11,911 nt of DNA. Source: Bacillota bacterium. Its GTDB lineage: Bacteria; Bacillota; Bacilli; Alicyclobacillales; SLC66. The translations under genes were made by a program, and so were the position numbers. The notes under the pieces were generated by a model that did no database searches, was not told where the DNA came from, and was given only the letters and a program-made list of their open reading frames with translations. Below are positions 1 through 6,642 of this stretch, one piece after another. Each line of letters starts with the position of its first letter. Position 1 is the stretch's first letter. The stretch lies in assembly GCA_021820825.1 (NCBI GenBank), contig JAKADD010000034.1, positions 1-11,911 of the forward strand, read 5' to 3'.

Positions 1-1258
1 ATGCGGAAGCAAATGCAACGTCAGACACACTGCCCGCCGCAGCGCACCAGTCCCCGGCAAAATAAACGTTGGGGAAGTCCTGGAAATGCGTTGGCAAACG
101 TTTTTGTTCGCGGCCCCAGCCAATTCCCTGGACGACCGCCTGGTCGGTTACCCGCGAGAACGCCAGCGCCTCGCGCCAGCCGGGGTAATACGCATCGTAC
201 AGAGACTCGATATCGTTTCGACGCTCTGTCAAAACCGCCTCGTCGTCCGCTGTGTCTGCAGACGTGTAGGCGATGGCCTGCAGCAACTGGCCTCCGTCAG
301 GAACGCAGGACGAGTCGTAGTGCGATGGATCTGTGATGAACACGCGCCGCTTCATGTCGCTGACGTAGGAGACGTCATTTCGGACGCGTTTTGTCAATGC
401 CACGTCGTAGACAAGCGCGGTGTTGGGTTCTTCAGCCGCGTAGGGAGCAACGAGAGGCGACAGAGGAGTATCGGCGACAAGTCTTTTCAGCGCTGTCGGC
501 GGCGCGCACAGCACGAAAATATCAGCATCGAATACGCCATTGCGCGACTGCACGCGCTTTAATTCGAACTGTTCAAACTGCAGGCCGGTGACGGCGGTTT
601 TCTCCAAAATCTGAACACCCGCCTTCTCCAGACGTTCCCGCAGACTTTGAACCAGGGCGCCCCACCCGCCGACAATATAGGAAACGGGATGCTTCGTTCG
701 CAGGACGCGCCGATAGTAGCGCAGAACCGTAGACGCACGCAAGTCGCCAGGTTGTTCCGTAAAGAAATTCGTGGCAACGAGATGCAGCAACAGGCTCCTG
801 GTCGCCAGAGTCCAGTTCCTGCGGTCAAGCCATTCCTGAAAGGACGCACTGTCGTCAGGCGTTTCTGCGGATGCAAGAATGCTCAGTATAGCGTGCACAA
901 AATGTGCCTTGTCACGAACCCTGGGCAACAACTTTGTGTGGAGTAAACCCGCCAGACTGACAACTGGAACAGTTTCCTTGCCCGTTTCTGTAATGTAGCG
1001 CACCATATCCAGATCCGGCGCGACAAAGTCCACCCTGACGGCCAGCGTGTCCAGCACCTTTTGCATGGCTGACCGATCCCGCGCATAGACAGCATGAGCT
1101 CCATAATTCAGATGAAATCCATCTCTTTCCTGCATGATGCTGCGTCCGCCGAGTTCGAACATCTTCTCGATCAACGTCACCCGGTGTCCTCTGACAGCCA
1201 GCAACCCTGCCACAGAAAGCCCGGCGATCCCACCGCCGACAACGACGATTCTTGACAC
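1..1258 (-). CDS. FAD-dependent oxidoreductase, phytoene desaturase / protoporphyrinogen oxidase type (partial, C-terminus off window)
   Basis: Reading the minus strand from a GTG at 1258 gives an open frame of 419 codons that runs off the left edge. The N-terminus is a Rossmann fold: V-V-V-G-G-G-I-A-G-L around residues 5-14, with the ribose-binding acidic residue in TLIEK at about residue 31. GGRS and a YGAHAVY-like stretch follow, typical of the amine oxidase / phytoene desaturase FAD family. Near the visible end, N-V-Y-F-A-G-D-W is the family's C-terminal FAD-contact motif, so only a short tail is missing. The GTG start is chosen because the glycine motif must lie near the N-terminus; a GGAG lies about 10 bases upstream. 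The nearby ATG at about 1271 is in another frame. Substrate unknown: a flavin-dependent desaturase/oxidase acting on a hydrophobic or porphyrin-like molecule is likely. Transcribed leftwards, away from the debris to its right. Confidence 0.85.
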   Translation of the reverse strand, partial: MSRIVVVGGGIAGLSVAGLLAVRGHRVTLIEKMFELGGRSIMQERDGFHLNYGAHAVYARDRSAMQKVLDTLAVRVDFVAPDLDMVRYITETGKETVPVVSLAGLLHTKLLPRVRDKAHFVHAILSILASAETPDDSASFQEWLDRRNWTLATRSLLLHLVATNFFTEQPGDLRASTVLRYYRRVLRTKHPVSYIVGGWGALVQSLRERLEKAGVQILEKTAVTGLQFEQFELKRVQSRNGVFDADIFVLCAPPTALKRLVADTPLSPLVAPYAAEEPNTALVYDVALTKRVRNDVSYVSDMKRRVFITDPSHYDSSCVPDGGQLLQAIAYTSADTADDEAVLTERRNDIESLYDAYYPGWREALAFSRVTDQAVVQGIGWGREQKRLPTHFQDFPNVYFAGDWCAAAGSVSDVAFASA

Positions 1259-1488
1259 CCTGAATCATCTCCACTCATTCAATTCATTCAATGCGAATCC
1301 ACGCCTGAAACGCGAATCTGTACCTATCCAACCATGCATTTTCATCTTAAGTTTCATCGGAAATCCATACTATGCGTTATGTCACAGCTTGACGCATACA
1401 TGTGGGATATAGTGGGGTGGTAAAAAGGATAAGGAAGAGTGGCTAAGATAGGGTGAAGACCGGAAAATGGTATTCTGCGGATGTAAAA

Positions 1489-1677
1489 GTTCAAGCTGAT
1501 CTGGACAACATCTTCACCGATCAATTCTGGCGCGGCCTGAAGTACGAAAATGTTTATCTGCACGATTACGACTCACCCCAGGCCGTTCGAACGAGCTTCA
1601 TGGAGTACATCGACCTGTACGATCATCGACGGCAGCATTCGTCGTTGCAATACCAAACGATGGCGAGTGTCTACTAA
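1489..1677 (+). pseudogene. IS3-family transposase (OrfB) C-terminal remnant
   Basis: From about 1489 the frame reads DLDNIFTDQFWRGLKYENVY, then LHDYDSP, EYIDLYDHRRQHSSLQYQT and a stop after MASVY. This is the end of an IS3-family integrase-core transposase: the region around the last catalytic Glu, normally E-R-x-W-R-x-x-K-Y-E, and the Y-N-x-x-R-P-H-x-x-L-x-Y-x-T-P tail. Here the catalytic Glu position is Asp (TDQF) and the N-R-P-H segment has drifted to H-R-R-Q-H. The first two catalytic Asp and OrfA are missing, and the frame before 1489 does not look like the family. No terminal inverted repeat is evident. It is a dead fragment left by an old insertion or deletion. Confidence 0.85.
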
Positions 1678-1735
1678 AGGAGGAAATCGTCCATCCCAAG
1701 ACCAGTGTCTCCTCCCTCCGGAATCCGTCAAGGAG

Positions 1736-1759
1736 CACCCGTCGTTCGAAGGACGGGTG
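1736..1759. repeat. Perfect 8-bp inverted repeat (hairpin)
   Basis: CACCCGTC (1736-1743) and GACGGGTG (1752-1759) are exact reverse complements around an 8-base loop that itself contains TTCGAA. No T-run follows, so it is not a standard terminator. It lies just downstream of the IS3 remnant and could be a transposon-end hairpin of another decayed element, but no transposase was found to match it. Confidence 0.5.
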
Positions 1760-1865
1760 GGTTAGGATGGAACGGAGCCATGAAATCGATGGTGTTTTGT
1801 TCCTCACAGCGTGGACGTAAATGTGTGTGGTTTCAAAGGACAATTACCCATTTTTAAAGATGACG

Positions 1866-1881
1866 ATGGCCTTCTGGCCAT
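1866..1881. repeat. Perfect 6-bp hairpin with 4-base loop
   Basis: ATGGCC-TTCT-GGCCAT forms a perfect 6-bp stem. It is followed by GTTAGTTTCG rather than a clean T-run, so it is at best a weak terminator isolating the promoter at 1903 from upstream. Together with the hairpin at 1736 it is all I can see in 1678-1902. Confidence 0.35.
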
Positions 1882-1902
1882 GTTAGTTTCGAAAAATGTG
1901 TC

Positions 1903-1936
1903 TTGACAACATGCCCCATTGTACCCTTTCTAGTAT
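1903..1936 (+). promoter_or_regulatory. Possible promoter of the 61-aa gene
   Basis: TTGACA at 1903-1908 is a perfect -35 hexamer, but the best following -10-like element, TAGTAT at 1931-1936, is 22 bases away, longer than the usual 17. An alternative pair is TTGTAC (1919-1924) with TATATC (1943-1948), 18 bases apart, which would put the transcript start almost on the ribosome binding site. A promoter here is likely from position; its exact elements are uncertain. Confidence 0.4.
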
Positions 1937-1974
1937 CGAAATTATATCACATTCGTGAAAGGAGGCAGTCAAGA

Positions 1975-2160
1975 ATGAATCCAGAAACAGACAGACAATC
2001 GGCAGATTCGGTTGAGTCAGCCACACAACCTCCGCACAAAAATATTGCGGAAGGCGTTGATCGCATGATCAACGAGGGCGGAGGAGTGGTAGATCAAAAC
2101 TTTCCTTCCGGGGCTCTCATTTTGCGAAATGATCTCGTGCGACCAAACGTCGCCAATTGA
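1975..2160 (+). CDS. Hypothetical 61-aa hydrophilic protein
   Basis: I do not recognise this protein. The ATG at 1975 follows a near-perfect AAAGGAGG (1958-1965) by 9 bases, so this start is preferred to the upstream in-frame one at 1903, which has no ribosome binding site. The product is acidic and polar in its first half (many S, E, D and Q), then carries IAEGVDRMINEGGGVVDQ, a plausible amphipathic helix plus a glycine turn, and a hydrophobic SGALIL stretch. It has no signal peptide, membrane segment or Cys pair. A promoter-like region precedes it and a hairpin follows, so it looks like a self-contained single-gene transcription unit inside decayed sequence, which argues that it is functional. 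No neighbour suggests a role. Confidence 0.6.
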   Translation: MNPETDRQSADSVESATQPPHKNIAEGVDRMINEGGGVVDQNFPSGALILRNDLVRPNVAN

Positions 2161-2184
2161 TAAACGACACCAAATTTATGCTGG

Positions 2185-2210
2185 GGGGCGAGCGTGAGCG
2201 CCCCTCTCTT
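2185..2210 (+). terminator. Terminator-like hairpin after the 61-aa gene
   Basis: GGGGCG (2185-2190) pairs with CGCCCC (2199-2204) across an 8-base loop, followed by the pyrimidine-rich TCTCTT. The T-run is interrupted, so termination strength is uncertain. The spacing of 24 bases after the stop codon fits a rho-independent terminator. Confidence 0.5.
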
Positions 2211-2422
2211 CTGCGCCAAACCCCGTTGACGCGTCGTATCCTGGTTTCTGTCGATTACTCACTCAATCGCCCGATTTCATATTTAACCATTCCGTATTCA
2301 GTCTGCAAAATCATGAATGAGAGCGGTTTTGTCTGTTGGAGGGCGCACCAAACTTGACGGCATAACAGTCGCCTTCAAAACTATAGTACGCACACCGGGT
2401 GTCTCCCAGTTTTTTTCGTGGA

Positions 2423-2785
2423 TTACCCTCTCATATCTCGCAGGGTCTGTGCCCGAATGGAGTGCATGTCTGTCGGCTTCTCCGTGCTTGGTTGAGAGTG
2501 CCCCAACAACTTCTGTACCAGAATGGGGTCGCCGTTAATCCTTATCCTTCCTGCCATCAGAGATGATGCCGGATTCAGTTTCCCAAGAGCCGCACTGACA
2601 ACATCAACGGCACTCGGGGTCATTATGGCGTCCACCACTTCCTCAAGACTTTCCGTAACTTCCACCTGAGCGTTCGTCACTTTCAGCGCCCACGCGCCGC
2701 CTCCATGGAAGTGACGGAGGGTGACGATACCATGCAGCTTATTATACTTGTGAACGCGTTCAAAAGAGAGCGATCGTGACGCTGC
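2423..2785 (-). pseudogene. SCP2-like (sterol carrier protein) domain remnant
   Basis: The minus-strand frame is open from just after a TAG at 2788-2786 down to the stop at 2423. It contains HGGGAWALKVTNAQVEV, then S-A-V-D-V-V-S-A-A-L-G-K-L-N-P and L-M-A-G-R-I-R-I-N-G-D-P-x-L-V-x-K-L-L. The G-K-L-N-P…M-x-G-x-I-x-I-x-G-D pattern is characteristic of SCP2 domains, which bind lipids in a hydrophobic cavity. The domain's first strand and helix are absent, no start codon is available before GTG 2680, and that GTG lies in the middle of the domain, so I read it as a truncated gene. A short 85-residue product from 2680 cannot be excluded. The last 30 residues do not look like SCP2. Confidence 0.5.
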
Positions 2786-3084
2786 CTATAAGAAAGTAGG
2801 CGGATCGCATACCCCATAACGTAGTGCCAAACTGCTGGAACGACCCTTGCAAGCGTTCTGTCGGGTTGGAACACCAACCTTCTTACTTCTGCCCACGTAG
2901 TTCCTGTAGTGTGCTATTACAGGAAAATGTATTGCCGAATTTCTACTGCTTGACACGAAGCGATTAATCAAAACAGTATTATGAACGCGCACAACGTTGG
3001 AAAATCGCCGCCAGATGAAGTGGGTTCGTCGGTGGAGTGGATGGCAGAGAATATTCTGGGTCTTCCGAATTCATGGCAACCGAC
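2786..3084. other. Non-coding or decayed stretch with no recognisable gene
   Basis: No frame here gives a recognisable protein on either strand. A TTGACA at 2950-2955 and TATTAT at 2977-2982 lie in front of the truncated module copy but are 21 bases apart, so a promoter is only possible. If active, it could supply transcription to the left regulator gene, which has lost the upstream operon promoter present in the right copy. Confidence 0.4.
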
Positions 3085-3560
3085 ATGTCCGTTGGTGTAC
3101 ATGCTCTGGTATACTATGGGTGGATTGCTGGAACTGTATTGGCCATTCCACTGCACCTGTTGCCGCGTTTTGCGGGAAAGGCGTGCGTGGGCCGCCAGGG
3201 ATCGTTGATTCAGACACTGTGGATTGCAGGTGTGGCGCGACTGGTTTCACCGCTTCGCTGTCGCTCGTTTCACTGCATCTGCTGTTTCTGGGCTGGATTA
3301 CAACGCTCGTCTATGGCGTGGGCTACTCGCTGTTTCCCCGCGTATTGCACCGCTATGTGCGCTTTGGCTGGTTTTCGCCCACACAAATGGCGGCGTCCAT
3401 CAGCGGGGCTGTACTGATGCCGATCGGGTTCTCTTTGATGGCGCGCGGACTGGTCGCCGGGTTGAATGTACTGGCTGTCGGCGGGGTGTTTGCCGGCCTC
3501 GGCGCACTCTCGTTCATCGTGATCTGGTCCGCTTCGAAACGGGAGGGAGGCGTGGCATGA
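3085..3560 (+). pseudogene. Truncated, frameshifted copy of the CcoN/NnrS-like membrane protein
   Basis: This matches the last half of the intact gene at 9514-10770. In one frame it reads ALVYYGWIAGTVLAIPLHLL, then RF and GSLIQTLWIAGVA, up to about 3237. In another frame it resumes with SLVSLHLLFLGWITTLVYGV and continues to the stop at 3560. About 220 N-terminal residues are missing. Compared with the intact copy, 193 bp are lost around 3238-3250; since 193 is not a multiple of three, the two parts are out of frame. The first 150 bp are only about 84% identical to the intact copy while the rest is about 94%. The 3' end keeps the ATGA overlap with the next gene. Confidence 0.9.
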
Positions 3561-4234
3561 CTGGTATGGAGGAACTGCATCATATGGTGCTGTTTCGCGA
3601 TTTGACAGACGCAGAATTTGCACAGTTGGCGAAGTTGGTGATCGTCCATCCCTGCGCGCGCGGCGAGTATATCTTTATGGAGGGACAAGCCCGCGAATTT
3701 GTGTACTTTGTCAAACGGGGCCTCGTCAAGATCTTCAAGGTTGACGCCGAGGGAAGGGAAAATATCGTCAATATTCTGGGCGCCAAGGCCATGTTTCCAC
3801 ATGCAGGCCTGTTTGACGACAGCCCGTATCCGGGAACGGCGGAGGCGCTGGTCGATGGTGTGTTATACGCGATTTCCATCTATAAATTCGAAGAACTGCT
3901 GCAGCAGCATCCGGATATGATGCGCAAAATGCTGCGGGTTCTTGGTCACATGACTTTGCGCCTGCAAACGAAACTGCAGGAGGTTTCGGTGTTCGACGCC
4001 AAGGAACGTGTGGGAGCTCTGTTGTGGCATCTGGTCGATGAACACGGGCGTGCGGGCGCCGACGGGATTCACCTGGCGTTGCCGATAACGCATACCGAGA
4101 TGGCGCGCATGATCGCACTCTCGCGCGAGTCGGTCAATCGCACCTGGAACGGGTTTCGCCGGGAGGGAATTGTTGTGGGCGACAAAGACGATTGGATCGT
4201 GAGTCGCGAATGGTTCGACCGTTTCCGGCGCTGA
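3557..4234 (+). CDS. Crp/Fnr-family transcriptional regulator (left copy)
   Basis: 225 residues, a normal length for Crp/Fnr. Residues about 10-115 form the cyclic-nucleotide-binding-like beta-barrel (EYIFMEGQ, VYFVKRGLVKIFKVD, then MFPHAGLFDDSPYPGTAEAL). A dimerisation helix covers about 116-145, and a winged helix about 150-225. The recognition helix is S-R-E-S-V-N-R (189-195); R190, E191 and R195 match the CRP residues that read TGTGA. Only one Cys (C33) is present, so it is not a four-Cys Fe-S FNR; a heme or other ligand-sensing mode as in DNR-type NO sensors is possible but not shown. Start ATG 3557 overlaps the preceding stop (ATGA) and follows GGGAGGGAGG by 6 bases. It differs from the right copy at about five residues. 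The upstream gene is broken, so its transcription source is unclear. Confidence 0.93.
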   Translation: MTGMEELHHMVLFRDLTDAEFAQLAKLVIVHPCARGEYIFMEGQAREFVYFVKRGLVKIFKVDAEGRENIVNILGAKAMFPHAGLFDDSPYPGTAEALVDGVLYAISIYKFEELLQQHPDMMRKMLRVLGHMTLRLQTKLQEVSVFDAKERVGALLWHLVDEHGRAGADGIHLALPITHTEMARMIALSRESVNRTWNGFRREGIVVGDKDDWIVSREWFDRFRR

Positions 4235-4247
4235 CCACTTTGCGGGA

Positions 4248-4556
4248 TTATGTCCACTCGATTTCAATGTGATCGTCGCGGATGCGAATCGGATAGGTCT
4301 CCAGTCGAATCACACAGGGCAGGCGCGTTGCGCGGCCAGTTTTTATCGCAAATGCGCCGCCGTGACACGGGCATACGATCTCTTCGCCGGCAATGTTCCC
4401 CTCTGTGAGCGAACAGTCCTGGTGCGTACACGTATCCGCAGTCGCAAACCATCCCTGTTGCAAATGATACACTGCGATTACTTCCCCATCGATCTCGTAC
4501 TGCTTCATGTCTCCGACGGTCAGCTCTGAAACTTCGCCAATTTTCCCCCAGGTCAT
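4248..4556 (-). CDS. Rieske [2Fe-2S] ferredoxin-like protein (left copy)
   Basis: A 102-residue soluble single-domain Rieske protein. The cluster-binding pairs are C43-T-H45 and C62-P-C-H65, followed by GGAF, the canonical C-x-H…C-x2-H arrangement. Size and motif fit small ferredoxins of the NirD/BphF type that pass single electrons to a reductase or oxygenase; no signal peptide or membrane anchor is present. Start ATG 4556 overlaps the stop of the upstream minus-strand ORF (ATGA), and GAGGAGGAG lies about 10 bases upstream. It converges on the regulator gene with only 13 bases between the stop codons and no terminator hairpin. Partner enzyme not in the window. Nearly identical to 11458-11766. 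Confidence 0.93.
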   Translation of the reverse strand: MTWGKIGEVSELTVGDMKQYEIDGEVIAVYHLQQGWFATADTCTHQDCSLTEGNIAGEEIVCPCHGGAFAIKTGRATRLPCVIRLETYPIRIRDDHIEIEWT

Positions 4557-4714
4557 CGCCTTGACTCCTCCTCAATTATCTGCTTTGCACGCATCTGCTC
4601 TTCCCGCCGGACTCGAATGCTGCGCCGCTTCTCAAACACGGCTGCGCCGAACTCGCCTCGGCGCAGTATTCGATTCCGAACAAGCGGGTTTTCACTTCGC
4701 TGATGGTTCTGCAC
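4553..4714 (-). CDS. Short basic ORF upstream of Rieske gene, probable 3' end of a truncated gene
   Basis: This minus-strand frame ends in a TGA that overlaps the Rieske ATG. It reads ENPLVRNRILRRGEFG, then AVFEKRRSIRVRR and a Glu-rich end. The same frame is open in the right-hand copy with mostly conservative changes (FEKRRSIRFRR), which supports coding. The only reasonable start is GTG 4714, which has no ribosome binding site, and an in-frame TAA lies a little upstream. Similarity to the right copy ends at about 4700. I infer it is the C-terminal tail of a larger gene that once preceded the Rieske gene; the tail is strongly charged. I do not recognise the family. Confidence 0.5.
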   Translation of the reverse strand: MQNHQRSENPLVRNRILRRGEFGAAVFEKRRSIRVRREEQMRAKQIIEEESRR

Positions 4715-4767
4715 GGCTGTATGGGTGACTAATATGTTTTACCATACCACACGGCTCGGCGCTAGGC

Positions 4768-4787
4768 GTGATTGAGCATGCAATCAC
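4768..4787. promoter_or_regulatory. Palindromic operator-like site
   Basis: GTGATTG (4768-4774) and CAATCAC (4781-4787) are perfect inverted repeats separated by AGCATG. It lies between the divergent small minus-strand ORF (4714) and the Cys-rich ORF (4837), where an operator would be expected. It is not the TGTGA-N6-TCACA layout predicted for the local Crp/Fnr protein, nor an exact FNR site (TTG-N6-CAA here against TTG-N8-CAA), so the binding protein is unknown. Confidence 0.4.
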
Positions 4788-4836
4788 AGAACACGCGCGG
4801 AACAATTCGGACTGCTGGGGAGGAGTTGTGAAAAGT

Positions 4837-5151
4837 GTGATGCGGCGCACCTCATTTACTTTCGTGAATTGGTACGCTCAGGGCGTGTCAGAAACCTTGG
4901 AGTGTGACTTTGGTCATGCATGTGAACAATGTGACGTCTGTCAAGGTGGACGTTGTTTTCGATCCACACTGGATACCCGATATGATGACCTTGGAAGCAT
5001 AAAACAAACTTGGTTGGGTGAACTGAATCCGGGGCAAAAACAAGAAATGGCGGCAAGGGCGGCGTTGGCAGGGTGCATGGCGGCTTGGGTGGCGGATCAC
5101 GCGTCTCAACTCATGGGTGCAGTTCATTCGCTACTTTGCGTGGATCGATGA
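4837..5151 (+). CDS. Cys-rich hypothetical protein, possible metal or Fe-S binding
   Basis: 104 residues if read from GTG 4837, 11 bases after a strong GGGGAGGAG; GTG 4828 and ATG 4840 are alternative starts in the same frame. I do not recognise the family. A cysteine cluster C23-x5-C29-x2-C32-x2-C35-x4-C40, next to G-G, looks like a metal or iron-sulfur site. The C-terminal half (GSIKQTWLGELNPGQKQE, then an Ala-rich segment AARAALAGCMAAWVADHAS) is probably helical. No signal peptide. The 3' end overlaps the convergent membrane protein gene by 41 bases, unusual but possible. A palindrome lies about 50 bases upstream. The Cys spacing argues for a real protein, but comparative support is lacking. 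Confidence 0.5.
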   Translation: MMRRTSFTFVNWYAQGVSETLECDFGHACEQCDVCQGGRCFRSTLDTRYDDLGSIKQTWLGELNPGQKQEMAARAALAGCMAAWVADHASQLMGAVHSLLCVDR

Positions 5152-6469
5152 CATACCAGATTTCTGCGCAATAAACGAGAATTGCTATTGCGACCAATGC
5201 GCTGCCTGTTATGACACCCGCTGTGAACTGGCCTGCCAGGCTGAATGAAGTGACGCAAACGCCTGCGGCGTATCCCCAGAACACCGGCCGACTGTAGCGA
5301 AGCGGCAACAGGTCCGCCATCATCGGCGTCTTTTTTTTGCTTGTGCCAGCCTGGTGTCCGTAGCGCTCGCTCCAGATCAGAAAGGGCACGATCTTGTACG
5401 TGTAAGCCATCACGGTCAGGGTGACGCAGCCCCAGATATAAAACAGGACGATACTCTCCAGCGCAATCAGGGCATGCCATACAACGACCTGCGCGAGCAG
5501 CGCGAACAGCCCCGCAAGACCAGCGCTTGCGGCGACGATGACAAAGCGGATCGGCGGTTCAACGGTCTTGCGCATCCGCTGTTTTACGATTGTTGCCGCA
5601 TACGCGAGATGGTTGGCAAACGCCAGTGCTCCCGCCAGCGCGCCCAACCAGAGAAGCGGCGCTACGCCAGACCAGACGCCTGCGATCAGCAGCCAGACAG
5701 CTGCGTGAAGAAGGAAAAACGTCCATTTTTCGCGCCATATGGGGAAACCGTGCGAGAGCGTAAACATCGGCAGCAGCTTGATGCTGAACCCGACGAGTAA
5801 AAACGTGAAAAAACCGCCTGCCGCCAGCACGATATGAGTCGCCAACAGTGGATTCAGGACAGCGTTCAGGCCGTTTGTGACACCTGCGTCCGTCAGGACA
5901 AGGAATATGCCCGCCGTGATGGCCAATGCAAGATAGCTGTGCGCAGAGGCGACAAACCAGACGATCGGTCCGCGTACTTTGGTCCTTGCGAGTGATGTCA
6001 GAACGATCCCGCAATACACGAAAATGGCGAGCGCCATTGAGCTTCCAAACAGGACAAGACCCGGTCCGGACCACGTTTGCATCGACCACCAGAGACCCAC
6101 GAGGGCGATCAGATACAGCCAGAAATTCCACCGGGCGAGTCGGACGGCCACAACCGGGATGAGAAAAGCGACCGTGGCCAGTTGGTAGACGGCGCCCATC
6201 ACAAATGCGAGTAAAGCGCCAAGCGTCAACAGATGCGTGAGCGCAACAACGGATGGCTGTGTGGGGTCGCGCGCCAGCGCGCCCGACTGGATGACCAGAT
6301 CAATCGCGAAAAACCCAAAACACAGGATACCAAGCATCATGTATCTCATCGGCAGAGTGAAGGGGGGCGACTGACTCGTGCGTATTCCACTTGCAAAAGA
6401 CGGCGCTGGTTTGCCGACGGGTTTTGCGGTCGACGCGGGAATAGACGGAGATTTGCGTGGCTCTTCCAT
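5111..6469 (-). CDS. NnrS / heme-copper-oxidase-subunit-I-like membrane protein
   Basis: 452 residues: a Pro/Ser-rich cytoplasmic N-terminus of about 40 residues, then roughly 12 hydrophobic segments. Conserved-looking His residues lie inside helices: ALTHLLTLGALLAFVMGAVY, VASAHSYLALAITAG and LLATHIVLAAGGFFTF, the last followed by KLLPMFTLSHGF. This H-x-x-x-x-G…G-x-x-Y/F-x-L-x-P pattern is shared by NnrS and CcoN-like proteins, which bind heme and/or copper in the membrane and are linked to nitric oxide or respiratory metabolism. The CuB His pair of true oxidases is not evident, so turnover of oxygen is not claimed. The ATG at 6469 follows GAGGAG by about 10 bases. It is transcribed opposite to the IS and HtrA, from a spaced upstream region containing several TGTGA/TCACA half-sites. 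Confidence 0.8.
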   Translation of the reverse strand: MEEPRKSPSIPASTAKPVGKPAPSFASGIRTSQSPPFTLPMRYMMLGILCFGFFAIDLVIQSGALARDPTQPSVVALTHLLTLGALLAFVMGAVYQLATVAFLIPVVAVRLARWNFWLYLIALVGLWWSMQTWSGPGLVLFGSSMALAIFVYCGIVLTSLARTKVRGPIVWFVASAHSYLALAITAGIFLVLTDAGVTNGLNAVLNPLLATHIVLAAGGFFTFLLVGFSIKLLPMFTLSHGFPIWREKWTFFLLHAAVWLLIAGVWSGVAPLLWLGALAGALAFANHLAYAATIVKQRMRKTVEPPIRFVIVAASAGLAGLFALLAQVVVWHALIALESIVLFYIWGCVTLTVMAYTYKIVPFLIWSERYGHQAGTSKKKTPMMADLLPLRYSRPVFWGYAAGVCVTSFSLAGQFTAGVITGSALVAIAILVYCAEIWYVIDPRKVANELHP

Positions 6470-6526
6470 TGTTCAATCTCTCCTCAGGGATCAATACGAC
6501 ATTGCCATACGCTGAGTGTACCAATG

Positions 6527-6555
6527 ATGATACCGCCGATTGTGCTCCAAGTCAC
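6527..6555 (-). promoter_or_regulatory. Candidate promoter of the NnrS-like gene
   Basis: On the minus strand GTGACT (6555-6550) and TATCAT (6532-6527) are 17 bases apart; the -10 matches five of six consensus positions. Transcription would start near 6520, giving a leader of about 50 bases. A weak -35 suggests dependence on an activator bound upstream. Confidence 0.4.
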
Positions 6556-6590
6556 GAAATGACCGGTTTGACTCTGTGATCATGTATTGT

Positions 6591-6626
6591 GTGTGATGAA
6601 ATTGACGGATCACAATCTCATCACAC
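6591..6626. promoter_or_regulatory. Inverted repeat in the NnrS-like gene upstream region
   Basis: GTGTGATGA (6591-6599) and TCATCACAC (6618-6626) are perfect 9-base inverted repeats with an 18-base spacer that contains a further ATCACA; another TGTGATCA lies at about 6575. The half-sites resemble TGTGA/TCACA Crp/Fnr half-sites but with wider spacing. A TATAAT (6635-6640) follows on the plus strand, immediately before the IS end. Likely a regulatory region; the regulator is not determined. Confidence 0.4.
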
Positions 6627-6642
6627 TGTAGGGGTATAATAC

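Larger units (their letters stand above)
3251..4700. repeat. Left copy of a 1.45-kb direct repeat
   Basis: This block aligns without indels to 10461-11890 or so at a constant offset of 7210 bp. Counting differences by eye gives roughly 94% identity in the membrane-protein tail, 97-98% in the regulator and 96% in the Rieske gene. A less similar arm (about 84%) extends left to about 3100 with a different offset. Confidence 0.9.

Noticed and set aside
1..562. Two long plus-strand frames at the left edge
   Set aside because: They are antisense to the FAD oxidoreductase, are rich in Arg and show no domain features.
1389..1413. TTGACG…TATAGT promoter on the plus strand
   Set aside because: The spacing is 13 bases, too short for a standard promoter, and no gene follows.
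2157..2357. 66-aa plus-strand frame after the 61-aa gene
   Set aside because: It spans the terminator hairpin, has no ribosome binding site and no protein-like pattern.
2423..2560. Tyrosine recombinase C-terminus (LVQKLLGHSQPST)
   Set aside because: The short stretch resembles the L-L-G-H-S-x-x-x-T motif, but no catalytic Arg or Tyr is present and the preceding G-K-L-N-P…G-D-P pattern fits SCP2 better.
3224..3556. An N-terminal extension of the left Crp/Fnr gene giving 336 residues
   Set aside because: The extension is an out-of-frame reading of the membrane-protein pseudogene; the ATG at 3557 has the ribosome binding site and the family's normal length. The same applies to the 346-residue frame from 10404.
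5354..5800. 148-aa plus-strand frame inside the NnrS-like gene
   Set aside because: Antisense shadow of a clear membrane protein with heavily charged, low-pattern composition.
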